NCBI RefSeq assembly: GCF_964355755.1
Contig: NC_092672.1
Span: 36,948,501 to 37,012,500, forward strand
DNA length: 64,000 bases
Origin: Antedon mediterranea
Taxonomy: Eukaryota; Echinodermata; Crinoidea; Comatulida; Antedonidae
Direction: 5' to 3'
Below are positions 46,346 through 59,243 of this stretch, piece after piece (positions within the stretch are counted from its first letter, which is position 1; each line of letters starts with the position of its first letter). The notes beneath the pieces are model-generated. The model was not told the origin of the DNA, made no database searches, and was given only the letters and a program-made list of their open reading frames with translations. The translations under genes were made by a program, and so were the position numbers.

Positions 46346-48740
46346 ATGCACAACAGCAGTGTGTTGTTGCTATGTGTATCGGTCAAGCCGTGGACCTATA
46401 AGGGTCCATGGTCAAAGTATAGTGAAATCGGTATTATGTCCTCCAATTTCAGTATAGGAGGTTTTGTACAGGTTATGATGATACTGGTTTTGCTTATTGC
46501 AAAACAGTGGTGTGTTGTGCTGAAGATTAAAAGGTGCTAATTCCTGTTTTAATTACATTAAAAGGATATTTAATATACAGTAAACTAACATTAATGTGTA
46601 AATAAGGATTTTAATACCAAACTTTTTAGAAATTAGTTATTTATGAAATAAGATCAACTTTACAATTGTATTCTGCTTATATCACATGTGATCACATGTG
46701 ATTAGTCTAGAAAAGTAGATTTTAAATTTTAAAAAATCTTGAATTTTACTGAGTTTTTAACAAGATAGGTTTACAGTATGTGTAAACATTTTTTAAAACG
46801 TGCAATGAATTTTTTATTCGCTTTTTTTTACAGATGAAGTCTCAATTTTTGTTTTTTTTATGATGAGATGTTAAATGCGTAGTACTGTATACTGTATTCA
46901 CTGTACTGTCTAGTATACCATAGTATTTTAGTTAAAAAATATTCGCTATTTGAAATGAATAATGATCATTATTTATGCTGCAATTGTGTATGATTTTAAA
47001 ATCAAAAATGTTGTTTGATATTTTTGATTGAATTTTATTGGACCAAGTTAAATGTGTGTCTGATGTATGAATATGTTAAAATGCTGTGTGACATGACCTG
47101 CTGATAGTGTATAAATTGTGAAGTATTTATTTGATTGTTTGGCCAGCATGATAGTCTACTGTTTACTGCAGTAACTGTTTGATTTCTATTTAACTATGCA
47201 TTATATAGTATTGTTACTATTATTTTAGATTTTTACTATTATTAATTATACTAAATCATTCAGTAGTCTTTGAAGTAGTAACTTTAACAGTGGCGAAACA
47301 CAGTGGACAAATGCTTTTTTTATTTAGCTCTCCTAATGAGCCCTCCAAAGCTAGGCAGTTGCATTAGATTGCTCTGGACCCCTTAAGCTCCTGGGTTTTT
47401 AGCAAATGAGCCGTTACGCCACTGGACTTAAACTACTGCCATCACCACAGTAGTGAGCATGTTTATAATAGAATAATAATATACAGTTTAAAATCTATAA
47501 TTCAGTATTTATTTTATTATATTATAAGTTAAATCATAAATGAGAGTGAGAGTGGATTGATGGGGTAAGGGGGTGGAACTTTGTAATCTATAATACGATA
47601 ATTATTTATAAGATTATAATCAAATCTATTGAATTTAAATCATAAAGTAAAAGAGTAACCCACGGAGTAGGGGTGTGTTTTGTTTGGGTTTTACTTTGTT
47701 ATTAATGTGATTTCAGGCTTGCAGTACACCACAGTTTCCAAAAAGGAAGTAGTGTCACTTGTAAACCTGAGCTTTAAACAACATGATATTATAATCAATT
47801 TTATTTATTATGTGATCTGACTGTGACTGAGAATGGAAGATGTTGCAGATAATATATTTACAGAATAAAGTTAGATTTACAAATAAATAGTTTAAACATA
47901 GCGGTAATTGTGGTGTTGAATACTTATATAGCTATTTATGTAATAGTGTTATTTATAATAATAAAAGTAATGTGACAATTTTATTGGATTTATTGACTTT
48001 AATTGTTCAATTTTTGATGATTCCACTTTTTATAAAGTGACAAAATAAACAGTTAAACCTAAAGTTGACAGAAAATTTGCTTCTTTTCTTTAAATTTAAT
48101 TTTTTCCCCTGGTAAATAGGTTTTTCACTATATTATAAACAATACAACAGTAGTAATTTAAACAAATACACCAATTGTTATTGAGCGCCGCCGAGAAAAG
48201 GTGTAAGTTCAAATAATATTAGGATTTATTTTTGGCAAGTGGTATAACTTTCACTTCAGCCAATCAGCGACTAAAGAAGTAAGTACGTTTTTACATAATA
48301 AACGTCACAAACCAGGTAGATACCTGATCTAGCCGGTTCTGTGTTGCTTCTTACAAGGACAAGCCCCCAGTTAATCAACCAATCACATTTCTTGGCTCGC
48401 TAAATAGTAGTAGTTTCTAGTTACTTACAGTGTATTGGTATTCTGTAAATTCTTTTAATTTTATATGCTTATTTATCAATATTATCATAATCAATTTATA
48501 TTGATAATATGGTTAAATATTGGTCTGTTTTGTTTTATATAATATGTTTCAAATTGTACAGACTGTTTAGAGAAGTGATAATGTTTAGAAACTATTCACA
48601 CGTCATAATATACCCCGCCCCTTTTAATTGTCACATGTTCATGAGAGAGAGAAGAGAAATCGTCAAACAATCAAAACACAGAAAACCAAGATATCGCGCT
48701 AGACGACGTAAACAAAGTTTTATTTTCTATTTCTTCGGAG
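46346..48740. other. Intergenic between ULK and MIOX
   Basis: AT-rich, with no exon that I can support. The 3' part (about 48200-48740) should include the MIOX promoter and 5' untranslated region. An open 89-codon frame at 48509-48778 overlaps the MIOX start in another frame and looks incidental. Confidence 0.5.
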
Positions 48741-51700
48741 ATGGTAAGCAATTATTTGATTTCAGTTATAATATGTGATCCATGTTTTTATACCATCCCT
48801 AGTGGGATATTTAAAAATGATTTTAGTTAGGCTAGGTCTAGCCTAGGCCAGAAAAACTAAACTCTAACGTAGGCTAGGCCTAGCTACTAAAAGCTAGTAC
48901 TAGCTAGAGGGCAGGCTAGCTAGTACGTAGTAGTAGGGCTACCAGCCTAACTAGCCTAGCTAGGCCAACACGCTAGATACATACTGATAATTGATAGAAA
49001 GTAAGGCCTGCTGGCTGGCTAGTAGGAAGGGCGTAGCCTAGCTAGCTCCGCGACCGACAAAACTGATACTGCGGCATTTGTAAATTCCTAGTCTTTGGTA
49101 TGTTTTTGGGTTATACGGGTCATTCTTCAGTAAGTGTCTAAAATCGTGTCCCGATACTTTGGTGAGATAGAGACTGAAAATTCATCATTAAAAAATAAAA
49201 ATTCTTGACTTAAATCATAATCAACATTATTGTAAATATAATTAATTACATAAAACAAAGATAATTACATTGATATGGTTAATTTTTATAAAAATGTTTC
49301 AGGCAACCCCCATGTCCCGATCGTACATCTTCAATTTTATGATCGCCGTATATATTTGATAACAGGACTTTTGTTATCGAAAATATTGTAAAAAGTTAGT
49401 TAATCATGATTTCATGCGATTATATTCTTCGAAATACATCTCTACAAGTACATTAAATCTCAAACTTTAAAGTGTTTGTTTGGAAAAAGCTTGTCCCGCA
49501 GTTTTGTGTCATTTCCGTCACATAATTTAAATGTGCCGTCTACAGTTTAATGAACGGCGGGGAAAAAATTGACTGTGCGTTGTAAACATGCGAAGATATT
49601 GAAATAAAACTAGCCGCACATCATTTTAAATAAAAGAGGAAAAAACCTAATAAAACGAGGTTTTAGAAAAATTACAGTTGCGTACCTTTATTGAATGTCA
49701 TATCCGAACGGTATAGAACTCATTAAATAATTATAATTTCTGGTTTTTTTCAACTGGAAGTACAAGTTATTCATGGTATCTAGAAGTATGCAATCCGTCT
49801 CCGCTGTCAGACATGCCTACGATGTGATCCTAGGCTGTCCAATGCTAAATACATCATCTCCGTCACGGTCAGCTCCGTCACATTTCCCAATGTTTCGTTG
49901 TGACGGAGATGACGGCCCGTGACGGATATGACTTTTTGTTATTGCCAGGGCCTTTTTTTGTTGTACATTTTGTTTTGTATATCTTTATTATGTTATTACA
50001 TTGTATATCTATGTGACTCTGGTCAATAAACATACTGTAATCAAATCATATCTTAAAGTCATCTCCGTCACATGATTTTTTAAGTTCGTCATATCCGTCA
50101 CGGTTTCATCTCCGTCACATGGATATTTTATCCTTTTAAATCCTAAAATATTTAAGTAATGAACGCAATTATGTGGTATATTGAAATATAAACAATTTCT
50201 ACAACAACTTCTACTATGTCAATGGATAGTAATATTAGTTCAACAGAATTTTGTAAAACATCAGTGACAGTCATACTATTTTCTGAAAATTATTATTTTT
50301 TGGAATAGTAAATGGTTTTGAACGTATAACATCATACTAATAAATGTTAAAACAATCATTTTTTGATGAATAGAGACAAACATATATATATAGTATCAAA
50401 GAATTAATAATGGAAATAATTTTATAATTCCTAAACTGTTATTTTTTCTATCTTTGTATATTCTATAAATGTGACGGAAATGACAGTAACATAGAACCAT
50501 GTATTTATAAATACGAATAAAATACGAAATATATAATAAAGATTGCGCCAAACATACGCTTGCCATGTAAATACATGTTCATTTATCTGAATAAACTTTT
50601 AAAATTTAAAAAATGCAAATTTTAAAATCGATTTTTTATAAACCTGAAATTAGACACTTACTGAAGAATGACCCATGCACCATTTGGAATAAAATTTGAG
50701 CAACATATATAATATAAGCCAGGATAGGCCTAGCTAGCCTAACTAACCTAGAACACTTTGTAATTCACCCGTATTATTTCTAGTTAGGCCTAGGCCTACC
50801 CACATTTTATTTTATCGCAAAATCTGGAGAAAAAAAATTACTTGGCACTATAGAATAGGTCCTAGCCTAGTTTAGTGTACAAAAAAATAATAAATATTGG
50901 ATTAGTAATTAGCAAGTCATGATGACGACTTCAAGTATTATTGGCAAAATGATGTCAGTCATACAAAAACAATAGGCCTAGTCTTTCTACTAATCTATCC
51001 TATAAGTTACTAACTACTGTTAATTCAACAAAACGTCAGTATTTGTGTATTTCAATAAAATTTAAAATCTTGAAAAGAAACGTCAAATGCAAATGAGCCC
51101 AATGTATAATTTGCATACGAATTATGGCATCACACTTGTTGCAGTTTCAAGCAAGTTTTTTGTTAGGATTGTATTTATTTTATTGATTACTGTATTAGTC
51201 TTATTACAAAATATTTACAATATATTTTATTTTGTTGACAGGAGCCAGTTTTTATCATTGACCCCTCTGAGCTTTACAGGCCAGAAATTGAAAAAGGTCC
51301 AGATTTCAGAAATTTTGAAAGTTCTAACAAAACAAATGATGGACATATGGAAAAAGTGAAAAATGTTTATAAAAATATGCACACACATCAAACAGTACAA
51401 TTTGTAAAAGATAAGGTACAGTAAGATCTATAGAAAAATCGTATATATATATATTTTTTGAAAGTGAATTACATTTTGAATAAACTCTGAACATTGTACA
51501 GTTGTTTAGTCTACCTACAGTATATATCTGTAATTAAATTAAATTTAATCAATAAAATGGGAGAAAACAACTTTACTCAATTGAATATCGTATTTATTGA
51601 TTAATCATGTTATTGTTAAAAAAATAACAATAATAAATAGCATTTGACATTGAAAAAAGATTTCATTGTTTGCTTTTTTAGAAAGAGCATTGGTGCAAAT

Positions 51701-54700
51701 TAGACAAAAAGGAAATGACAATTATGGAAGCTCTAGAATTTGTGAATCAGCTTGTCGACGAAAGCGACCCTGATTTGGACGTTCCAAACATTTATCATGC
51801 GTTCCAAACAGCAGAACGAATTCGAGAAAAACACCCCGATAAAGGTAAAGATGGGACCAGTCAAATAAAGTTAATAAAGCTTGAGTTTACCCTCTGAGGA
51901 ACCTCTATAAACTGTTGAATAACAAAAAGGTAATACTGTACTATTGAGAAGCAGTAATCTCATAATGAGTGAGTGAGTGGCCGAGCGGTTAAGACAGTAG
52001 AACCGTAATTACGTAGCCATAACATCGGCAGGGGTTCGAGGCTCACTCACTCCATGGTTCTGGTGGTAGAACGAGTCTTCTCGGATAAGGACTATAAACC
52101 GTAGGTCCAGTGTACACATCTAGCTCATGTGCACTTTAAAGAACCTAGTACATCTTTCGAGACGAGTAGGAGGTATTAGTACATCACAGCCACTGATCAT
52201 AACTGGGCCCTCTGGGAGACCAGTCTTTGACTGAAGAGCTTACCCAGTATAAATATAAATTGCAATCAATTCAATCAATCATAGAGCTTTTAGTAATCTA
52301 TATGAATTGACACAAAAATACCAGTCAAATCTCAACAGCACAAATACAGATGACCAATTTAAACTAAAGCTCTGTCTACACTATCAAACTACTTTATGTG
52401 ACAAAAGAATATGTGCCCATATATGGGCATAATGATGTCATATCACTACCATATTTAGGCATATCACTACCATATTTGGGCATATAACACTTGTTTGAAA
52501 GTGTAGGCAGAGCTTAAACTTACTTTTGTTATTATGTCTCTCTTTAGAATGGTTCCATTTAGTTGGCCTTATACATGACCTGGGCAAAGTACTGGCTATT
52601 TGGAATGAACCACAAGTAGGTGTCACTATTTATGTACATAAATTCTATTCCAACAATTTTTTAAGGTAAAAAGGAGAAAAAAACATCCCTCATAAAGCCC
52701 AAAATGGGTGTATTACATGACATATGGAGGGAAAAAATATGAAATAAAACTGGGTTGTAAATAATAAATTCTAAATATGTTACTAATATTAACAACTTTC
52801 AGCATAGTTTGTTGTAAGTAATTAATTTGTAAAGGCAACAATGGAATAATTTGACCTTTGCATTTAGTTTGCCTACCCCTTGAAATTGTAGGATATAATA
52901 AGTTTTTAATAAAATTAAATAAAGCTATAAGAAGATCAATACTATACTATGAAATATTGATTTCTTCCTCTTGGTCAAATCAATCAAAATTATCTTTTAT
53001 TACTACTACTAGCTGTCATGCCATCTTTTACTACTACTACTAGCTGTCATGCCATCTTTTATTACTACTACTAGCTGTCATGCCATCTTTTATTACTACT
53101 ACTAGCTGTCATGCCATCTTTTACTACTACTACTAGCTGTCATGCCATCTTTTATTACTACTACTAGCTGTCATGCCATCTTTTATTACTACTACTAGCT
53201 GTCATGCCATCTTTTATTACTACTACTAGCTGTCATGCCATCTTTTATTACTACTACTAGCTGTCATGCCATCTTTTATTACTACTACTAGCTGTCATGC
53301 CATCTTTTATTACTACTACTAGCTGTCATGCCATCTTTTATTACTACTACTAGCTGTCATGCCACTTTTCAGATTACTGTAAGATAAGATTACTTTATTT
53401 CATCCACAAAACAAGTGACAATAATGGTAGATAATAATAATGGTAAAAGTAGTTTATAAAAGTCAAAATTATATATAGATTGTTGTTTTAAACCGTTTTC
53501 ATTTTTTTGTAGTGGTGTGTTGTGGGTGACACTTTCCCAGTTGGTTGTCTTCCTTCAGATTCCATTGTGTATGGCAGGCAAAGTTTTGTTGATAATGTGG
53601 ACATGAGCAACCCAAAGTTCAAGTAGGTATAATGAAAAATGTGAACATAATTTTACTGGTATACCATTCATGAACTCTATCTCATTATAGGTAGCATATG
53701 TTAATGTATTCTGAGCATGCCAGATAATAAATTTATAATATCATATCTTTACATATTTTTTTACTTATCATCCAACTTCCATAAAATATTTCTGTTTCAG
53801 TACAAAATTGGGTATTTACAAAGAAAACTGTGGTTTGGACAACGTTTTAATGTCTTGGGGACATGATGGTAATTTCTTTATCTTTTAATTTTTATCAAAA
53901 ATCTACACTCAAAATTGTATAGAACGTGTGCCCTAATTTCTTGTACTTTTTATCTTGTGTTTTGTAGAGTACATGTATCAAGTATGCAAGGGCAACGACC
54001 GATGCAAGCTCCCTCAAGAGGTAAGATTCTATCTTAAATCCAAATTGAATAAAAACAGATAGAGGGTAAGCCCGTAGCCAGGATTTTTACAGGGGGGTTC
54101 TTTTTCCCCAAAAAGGCCCCTCTTATGGGAATTACCTCCGGTGTAACCAGCTTATATGATTTAATATCAAACGATCAAAACACCAATGATATTGGTCACC
54201 AGCCACAAGAGCACCCCCTCTCCTAAGAGTTTCCTGCCCCAGGACCTTGGCCTCATCATGGTTGGGACTGAGGTAAGAAAAATTGGACTTGCAGGACTAT
54301 TTTAAGAGAATTGCCTAAAATGCTGTAGACAATGAGTATTTGAGCAAGAAAATTGTTAAATGACACCCCTACATGGTACTCTCGCACGTAAAATTCATAA
54401 TAAATTGCACCTCTAGTTCGACGGAAATGTCACTCACTCTATAGTGCGCTAGCAAACAGAGGATCGTAGCATAATGTTATTCGACCGGTAATAAAACATA
54501 CGCGACTAACAATAGGCCTATAGGATAACATTTTTGTTTTCGTTCAATGCGAACGTCACGGGGAAGTTCCCAATGAAGGTACTTCTGGTATGGTATTACA
54601 TTCTAATAACTGTACTCAATTATTGTAAATTTATTAGCAATTAATAATTTTAAAAAGTTATACAAAAAATATGAAGCTTGCTGCTGTAAATATATTGCGC

Positions 54701-57700
54701 AAAACGTTAAATTGTGTTATTTTCAATTAAATGCTAAATAAAGTCAGATGTTAAAACCACAATTTCAAAAATTCATTTTTTATTTATCCACTATAAACTT
54801 TAAAAAAGTGTTGTTTAAACCACAATCCAAAATAAAACAAAGAAAATTATGATATGATATTTGCAGAAGGAAGCAAACTTTGCTCTGCTACCGGTATAAC
54901 ATGGTTCAAATTTCGGAACTTCCATAAATTACTACGGAAATTCGGCCTAATATTTACGGACGTATGGAAGTGAAGATAAATAGGGTACTACACGCATCGG
55001 AAAAAAAACTATATGCACAATTATGATTTGGCCTAAAAATTGGCCTTAGATTATGGAAAACCCCCGGCAAAACGCAATAATTATGGACAAATCGATTATC
55101 AGCCTTGGTAATATGCCTAATATCTAAAAGGAATGAATATAAGCTATATTTTTGTTTTTTCGCAAAGTTCATATGTGAATGCTTGATCCATTAGAGGTAA
55201 TCTGTGATAGTTTTTATTGCTTGTATTATAACACAAGTTCATTTTGGATTTTCAGTAAATTACCAATGGTTTATTTAAGGTCAACACACTGTAACTAATC
55301 CCTCACTATTCAATCAAAAATTAGAATACTACCATTGTTGAAAAATGGATTGCGTGATATCAAAATGGATTGATGTAAAACGTAACAAAGATACGACCTT
55401 GTCTGGTATTTATGCAGTGATGAAGCGGAGGATTGTTTTTGTAGCGTTCCATTTAAAATAATATTTTGGTTGTGAAGGTCGCTAAATTTGTTGGCGCCAG
55501 ACTTCTTCTTTTACCAATTTTAACAATAAGCTAACAACAAAACATTGAAAATGATAAAATGCCGTAAAACTCTGTAACTACTTTATGACTAAGTCTATCA
55601 AGTTCCGAGTTTGCTCAGCTACCGACGCGGTATAATAATTCTCTGTTAATTCTGAAATTCACCCTAATATTACGGACGTATACGGAAATGAAGATAAACT
55701 GGGTACTACACGGAAAAATAAAACTATACGTAAAACTATGATTTGGCCTTAAATTATGGAAAAACGCAATAATTATGAACAAATTGACGACCCATATGAC
55801 GGGTTTTCCCCAAACACAGTGTATGTTGGCCTCCTTTCGTACCTCTCATCAAGAGAGAGATACATCTCCCTGCTGTCTGACGCGCGCACCACAAACTAGT
55901 CAATCAGAAATTTGTTCTGCGTATGCTCAGAAACTTATCTACTTTTATCTGTGCGCGGTATAGTAGGCCTATTGGTGACTGCTGTGCCAATTTACAAATA
56001 TTCTCTTTCAGACTGGACTTCTACATATAACGTATAAATATGGATATTGTATACGAAGAAATGGGACTCAATTTAAATTTAGTGGCAGAAACAACATTTA
56101 GTATGAAATTAAGGGTGTTGCCCGGGCCACTAAGGCAACACCCCTGGGTCCGCCCATGCGCTAGATGCTTGGAAATTAGTGTTATTGAAAATATCAGGAT
56201 GTTTGGTAGAAAATATGCCTGATACTGTACACCGCACCGCGGCACCATACCAAACTGTTGCTGTCCGACATGACTGTGCCCTACACACACCTGGCATGTT
56301 TCAGTCCATCACGTCTCCTTGTGTTTTCGAGGAAATAATGACCCCAACCCCCCACCCGGGGGTGGGGGCTGCAGGATACAGTCCAACAGTATAAAACAAG
56401 AAATAAGGCCATGGCCTAACTTGGCTGGGAGTCATTGGACAACTAGGTCTACTTGACCTGGCTGGGCTAGCTAAAGTAGGTAGGGGATAGCCTAGCTAGG
56501 CCTAAAAAATCGGACAGAAAATGTGGAGTTATTTACATGTATTTGACTAATACAGTACAAATATAGCAAAATAGTCAACAAAATATTGATAATAAAATAC
56601 AGTCATTTTAAAGTTAATATTGTGCCTTAAAAAGGGTTATTTGATTGTCAATTGGCTGTGTTTACAAAGGGCTGCCACACACGCTATGGCTATACCATAT
56701 TCTTTGGCTATACTAGAAGAGCAGCAGCTGGAAAGATGACAGCACATGTTTTTCCACTGTATTTTAGTAACCAAAATGGTTGACATTTTTCGGGGAAAAG
56801 AATCATCAAAGACAGAAGTGAAGAATCTCTTTCTCAATTATTACACATTATTTAGGCCTACTATTAAATATTGTTTTTTTATTAACTATATTTTTTTACA
56901 TAAAAATTGATTTGTTTAATAAAAGAAACCATTTGGTTTAGCGACGTTAATTGCTGGTTTGAGGAACGCGATCGCGCAGGCGATCCGTAAAAATGATGGA
57001 CTGATCGCTTTCGGAAATTCCCTTTTATTGTGTAAAAAAAAGTGATGGTCACAAAGAGGACACCTACGCAAGAAGGATCAAGTGATTAAGCAAGGAGTTC
57101 TTAATTAGAACTCCCTATGTAAGCAGGCCTAGAATAACCATACCACACACCACAAGTGGCGAACGTCCCCTACGAAAAGCAACACGTGCGCAGTGTAACT
57201 AAAATGAACTAACTTTTTTTGCGGGGCTAATACTAAAGTCAGAGACGGCAAATGATGTAAAATCACGAATTTTCTTGGTAAAATAAATTGAAAATACACT
57301 GGAAACGGCGGTATTACTAGCCTAGCTATTTTATGATACAATCTTGCTATTTAGTAATAAAAGTAACATTTGCCTGCTGGCTATACTACAGAAAAGGCAA
57401 ACAATCATCATATGGGCTAGGCCTAGTCTAGTTTGGTTTGGAAAGGGAACTTCAGGAAAAAGGGGATTCGTTCGAACCCTACAAACCCCCCTGGCTACGG
57501 GCTTGAACCCTTCCACTTTAGCCCAGTGAGTAACTGATATTCAAGGCACTCTTTAATAAGATTAATTAAATTACAAACTGTATTTATATAGCCAAAACCA
57601 AAGGCAATGGTATTTTTTTATCCATCACTACATAACTGGATTAATGTAATATTAATTAATGATAATAATAATAATTATTATTATTATTATATCAATATTT

Positions 57701-58387
57701 ATAAAGCGTCAATTCAAAGACCGAGGTACAAAATCAAAGGCGCTGTGCATGTTAGTGGTCGAAAAAATGTGTTTTGAGCAATTTTTTAAATACGGCAACA
57801 GAAGAGCAGTAATAATAATAATAATAGCATATTAATCGAAACGTCGAAAAACTCAACAGTTCTTTTCAGAACTAATATACGTGGTGTACTGCAAACTTTA
57901 TCAATAATAATATTGTTAATATAGATCCTTATTATTTTTACTGTAGGCACTGTATGTTATCAGATTCCATTCATTTTATCCATGGCATACCAACAGTGAT
58001 TATTATTACCTGTGTAACAATGAAGATATCAGGATGCTTTCATGGGTTAAAGAATTCAAGTAAGTTCATTTCTATATTATTACATTGTCTATTTTGTAAA
58101 TTTTAAGAAATTATTTATGTGCAAGATTGACATAAAATAATGGATACAATTTTAATTTAAATGTTATTATTTTTATTAATTACTCTGTCAATTTTTTGCA
58201 ATACATTTAAACAAAAATATATTTATCATTCCCCAAAAAAAACATCACGATGTTAACAGATGTTTCTTTTCTTTGTAGCCAATTTGATCTGTATTCCAAA
58301 AGTGAGGAGCTTCCTGACATTGAGGCCCTCAAACCTTACTATCAGTCCCTGATTGATCACTATTTTCCCGGCAAAATTAAATGGTGA
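48741..58387 (+). CDS. MIOX: Myo-inositol oxygenase
   Basis: Nine exons join in phase to 286 residues (human enzyme: 285): 48741-48743, 51242-51415, 51682-51844, 52548-52615, 53513-53622, 53801-53868, 53968-54020, 57947-58059, 58279-58387 (stop TGA). The product cleaves myo-inositol to D-glucuronate with O2 at a di-iron centre in the cytosol. The iron ligands are all visible: His98 (IYHAFQTAE), His123-Asp124 (GLIHDLGKV), His194 (SWGHDEYMYQ), His221 (RFHSFYPWH) and Asp254 (NQFDLY). LMHTHQTV-like [12 protein letters not shown] and VGDTFPVGC are further family motifs. The start ATG is the last three bases of exon 1 and the donor GTAAGC follows directly, so the remaining 285 codons come from exon 2 onward. 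Introns 1, 3, 4 and 7 host a 1.56-kb DNA element, a SINE plus MITE-A, a 31-bp satellite and a 3.4-kb element. Confidence 0.96.
49117..50674. mobile_element. 1558-bp DNA element with perfect 25-bp terminal inverted repeats
   Basis: 49117-49141 (GGGTCATTCTTCAGTAAGTG, then TCTAA) is the exact reverse complement of 50650-50674. No coding frame is present, so it is non-autonomous. The interior contains nine copies of TCCGTCAC in either orientation between about 49513 and 50478, and three TGTCCCG motifs in the left half. No clear target-site duplication was found (flanks TTATAC / ATGCAC), so the superfamily is unassigned. It fills most of MIOX intron 1. Confidence 0.85.
51965..52285 (+). mobile_element. 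tRNA-derived SINE with intact pol III promoter
   Basis: The head is a tRNA-like unit: GTGAGTG and CACTCAC can form the acceptor stem; TGGCCGAGCGGTTAAG is a perfect A box of the Ser/Leu type, and GGTTCGAGGC a perfect B box. The body (ATAAACCGTAGGTCC, then GTGCACTTTAAAGAACC) resembles a conserved SINE central domain found in many invertebrates, by memory and without a name. The 3' tail is ATTGCAATCAATTCAATCAA. It lies in MIOX intron 3. Confidence 0.8.
52365..52517. mobile_element. MITE-A copy 13
   Basis: TAAAGCTCTGTCTACACTAT at left and GAAAGTGTAGGCAGAGCTTA at right, ending about 31 bp before MIOX exon 4. Confidence 0.85.
52985..53372. repeat. 31-bp satellite in MIOX intron 4
   Basis: About 12 nearly identical copies of a 31-bp unit (CTGTCATGCCATCTTTTATT plus ACTACTACTAG). 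The only common variation is TTATT versus TACTA. Confidence 0.93.
54068..57504. mobile_element. ~3.4-kb element with 15-bp inverted ends
   Basis: AAGCCCGTAGCCAGG at 54068-54082 is the exact reverse complement of 57490-57504. Both ends are followed inward by a G-rich or C-rich run (GGGGGGTT). The interior has no recognisable transposase but carries an internal direct duplication (54879-55095 and 55606-55790). It occupies most of MIOX intron 7, otherwise unusually long. The ends resemble a terminus seen in many marine invertebrate transposons, by memory. Confidence 0.65.
54879..55790. repeat. Diverged direct repeat pair (offset ~725 bp)
   Basis: 54879-55095 and 55606-55790 share blocks such as TTTGCTC.GCTACCG, GGGTACTACACG, TATGATTTGGCC and AACGCAATAATTATG in the same order. 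The copies lie inside the 3.4-kb element. Confidence 0.7.
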
Positions 58388-58422
58388 AACTCTTAAGGCT
58401 CAATCACATTTTTTTGTCAAAA

Positions 58423-58428
58423 AATAAA
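58423..58428 (+). promoter_or_regulatory. Poly(A) signal AATAAA, MIOX
   Basis: It lies 36 bp after the MIOX stop codon. Confidence 0.55.
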
Positions 58429-59124
58429 ATTTATTTGGTACAAAAATTTCAAAAACGAATAGTGGTCAATTTGTTGTCAAAACAAAAAATACTAATTTCA
58501 GACTTTATTAAAAAAAATTAAGACCATTTGTCCAAGAACTGGAATTACCGTACTTGCACAAATGAGAGCCCCTGCACACTTATGTTTTGGTTCTGAGATT
58601 CGACTCACAACATTTGTGCGAGAATGGTAGGTTGGTTTAAAAAATGAAGCTGATGTGTTTTCCAATTTTTGGAACAATGGGGTTTGATCAGCCTATTATC
58701 CCTGGTCAAAATCCTGATAGAATTTGATGTGTTATTTCCCTAATATTGTGTACATAAAGTAACATTACACGTTTTAATTTTTTTTTACTCATATTTATTG
58801 GCCCCTTGATTTTTTAAGATGTTTTTTTACATTTTTAATAGGAAGCCTTTTATTATATTTATTTATAAATATGTAATTATGCTTCTTGTTAATTTATTGT
58901 TTGAATATCGCATTACTCTGTAGATAATAGGGAATCATGTTTTTATTAAATCATGTAAACCTTTATATAAAAATTATATTATAATGAATGTATATTATTT
59001 GTAATGAACTATACTACTGTGATACCCACAGTGATACCCACAGTGGTTTAATTTATATGATGAGTGGCTGTGTGGCTGATGATGAAGAAGATAGAGAGTA
59101 ACATGCATTTTATTTTGATAAGAA

Positions 59125-59243
59125 GTTATGCCTACACTATCAAACTTTATGTGTCAAAAAAGTGATGTGCTCAAATATGTCCATATATAGGCACATCACA
59201 TTTGTTTGTCACATAAAGTTTGATAGTGTAGACAAGGCTTAAA
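59125..59243. mobile_element. MITE-A copy 14 (short form)
   Basis: Ends TTATGCCTACACTATCAAAC and TTTGATAGTGTAGACAAGGC; only a single partial core unit remains. Confidence 0.8.

Noticed and set aside
48509-48778. 89-codon frame upstream of MIOX
   Set aside because: Overlaps the MIOX first exon in another frame and shows no domain.
51969-52055. Functional tRNA-Ser/Leu gene
   Set aside because: The tRNA-like head continues into a SINE body with a repeat tail and lacks a convincing T-arm and anticodon pairing.
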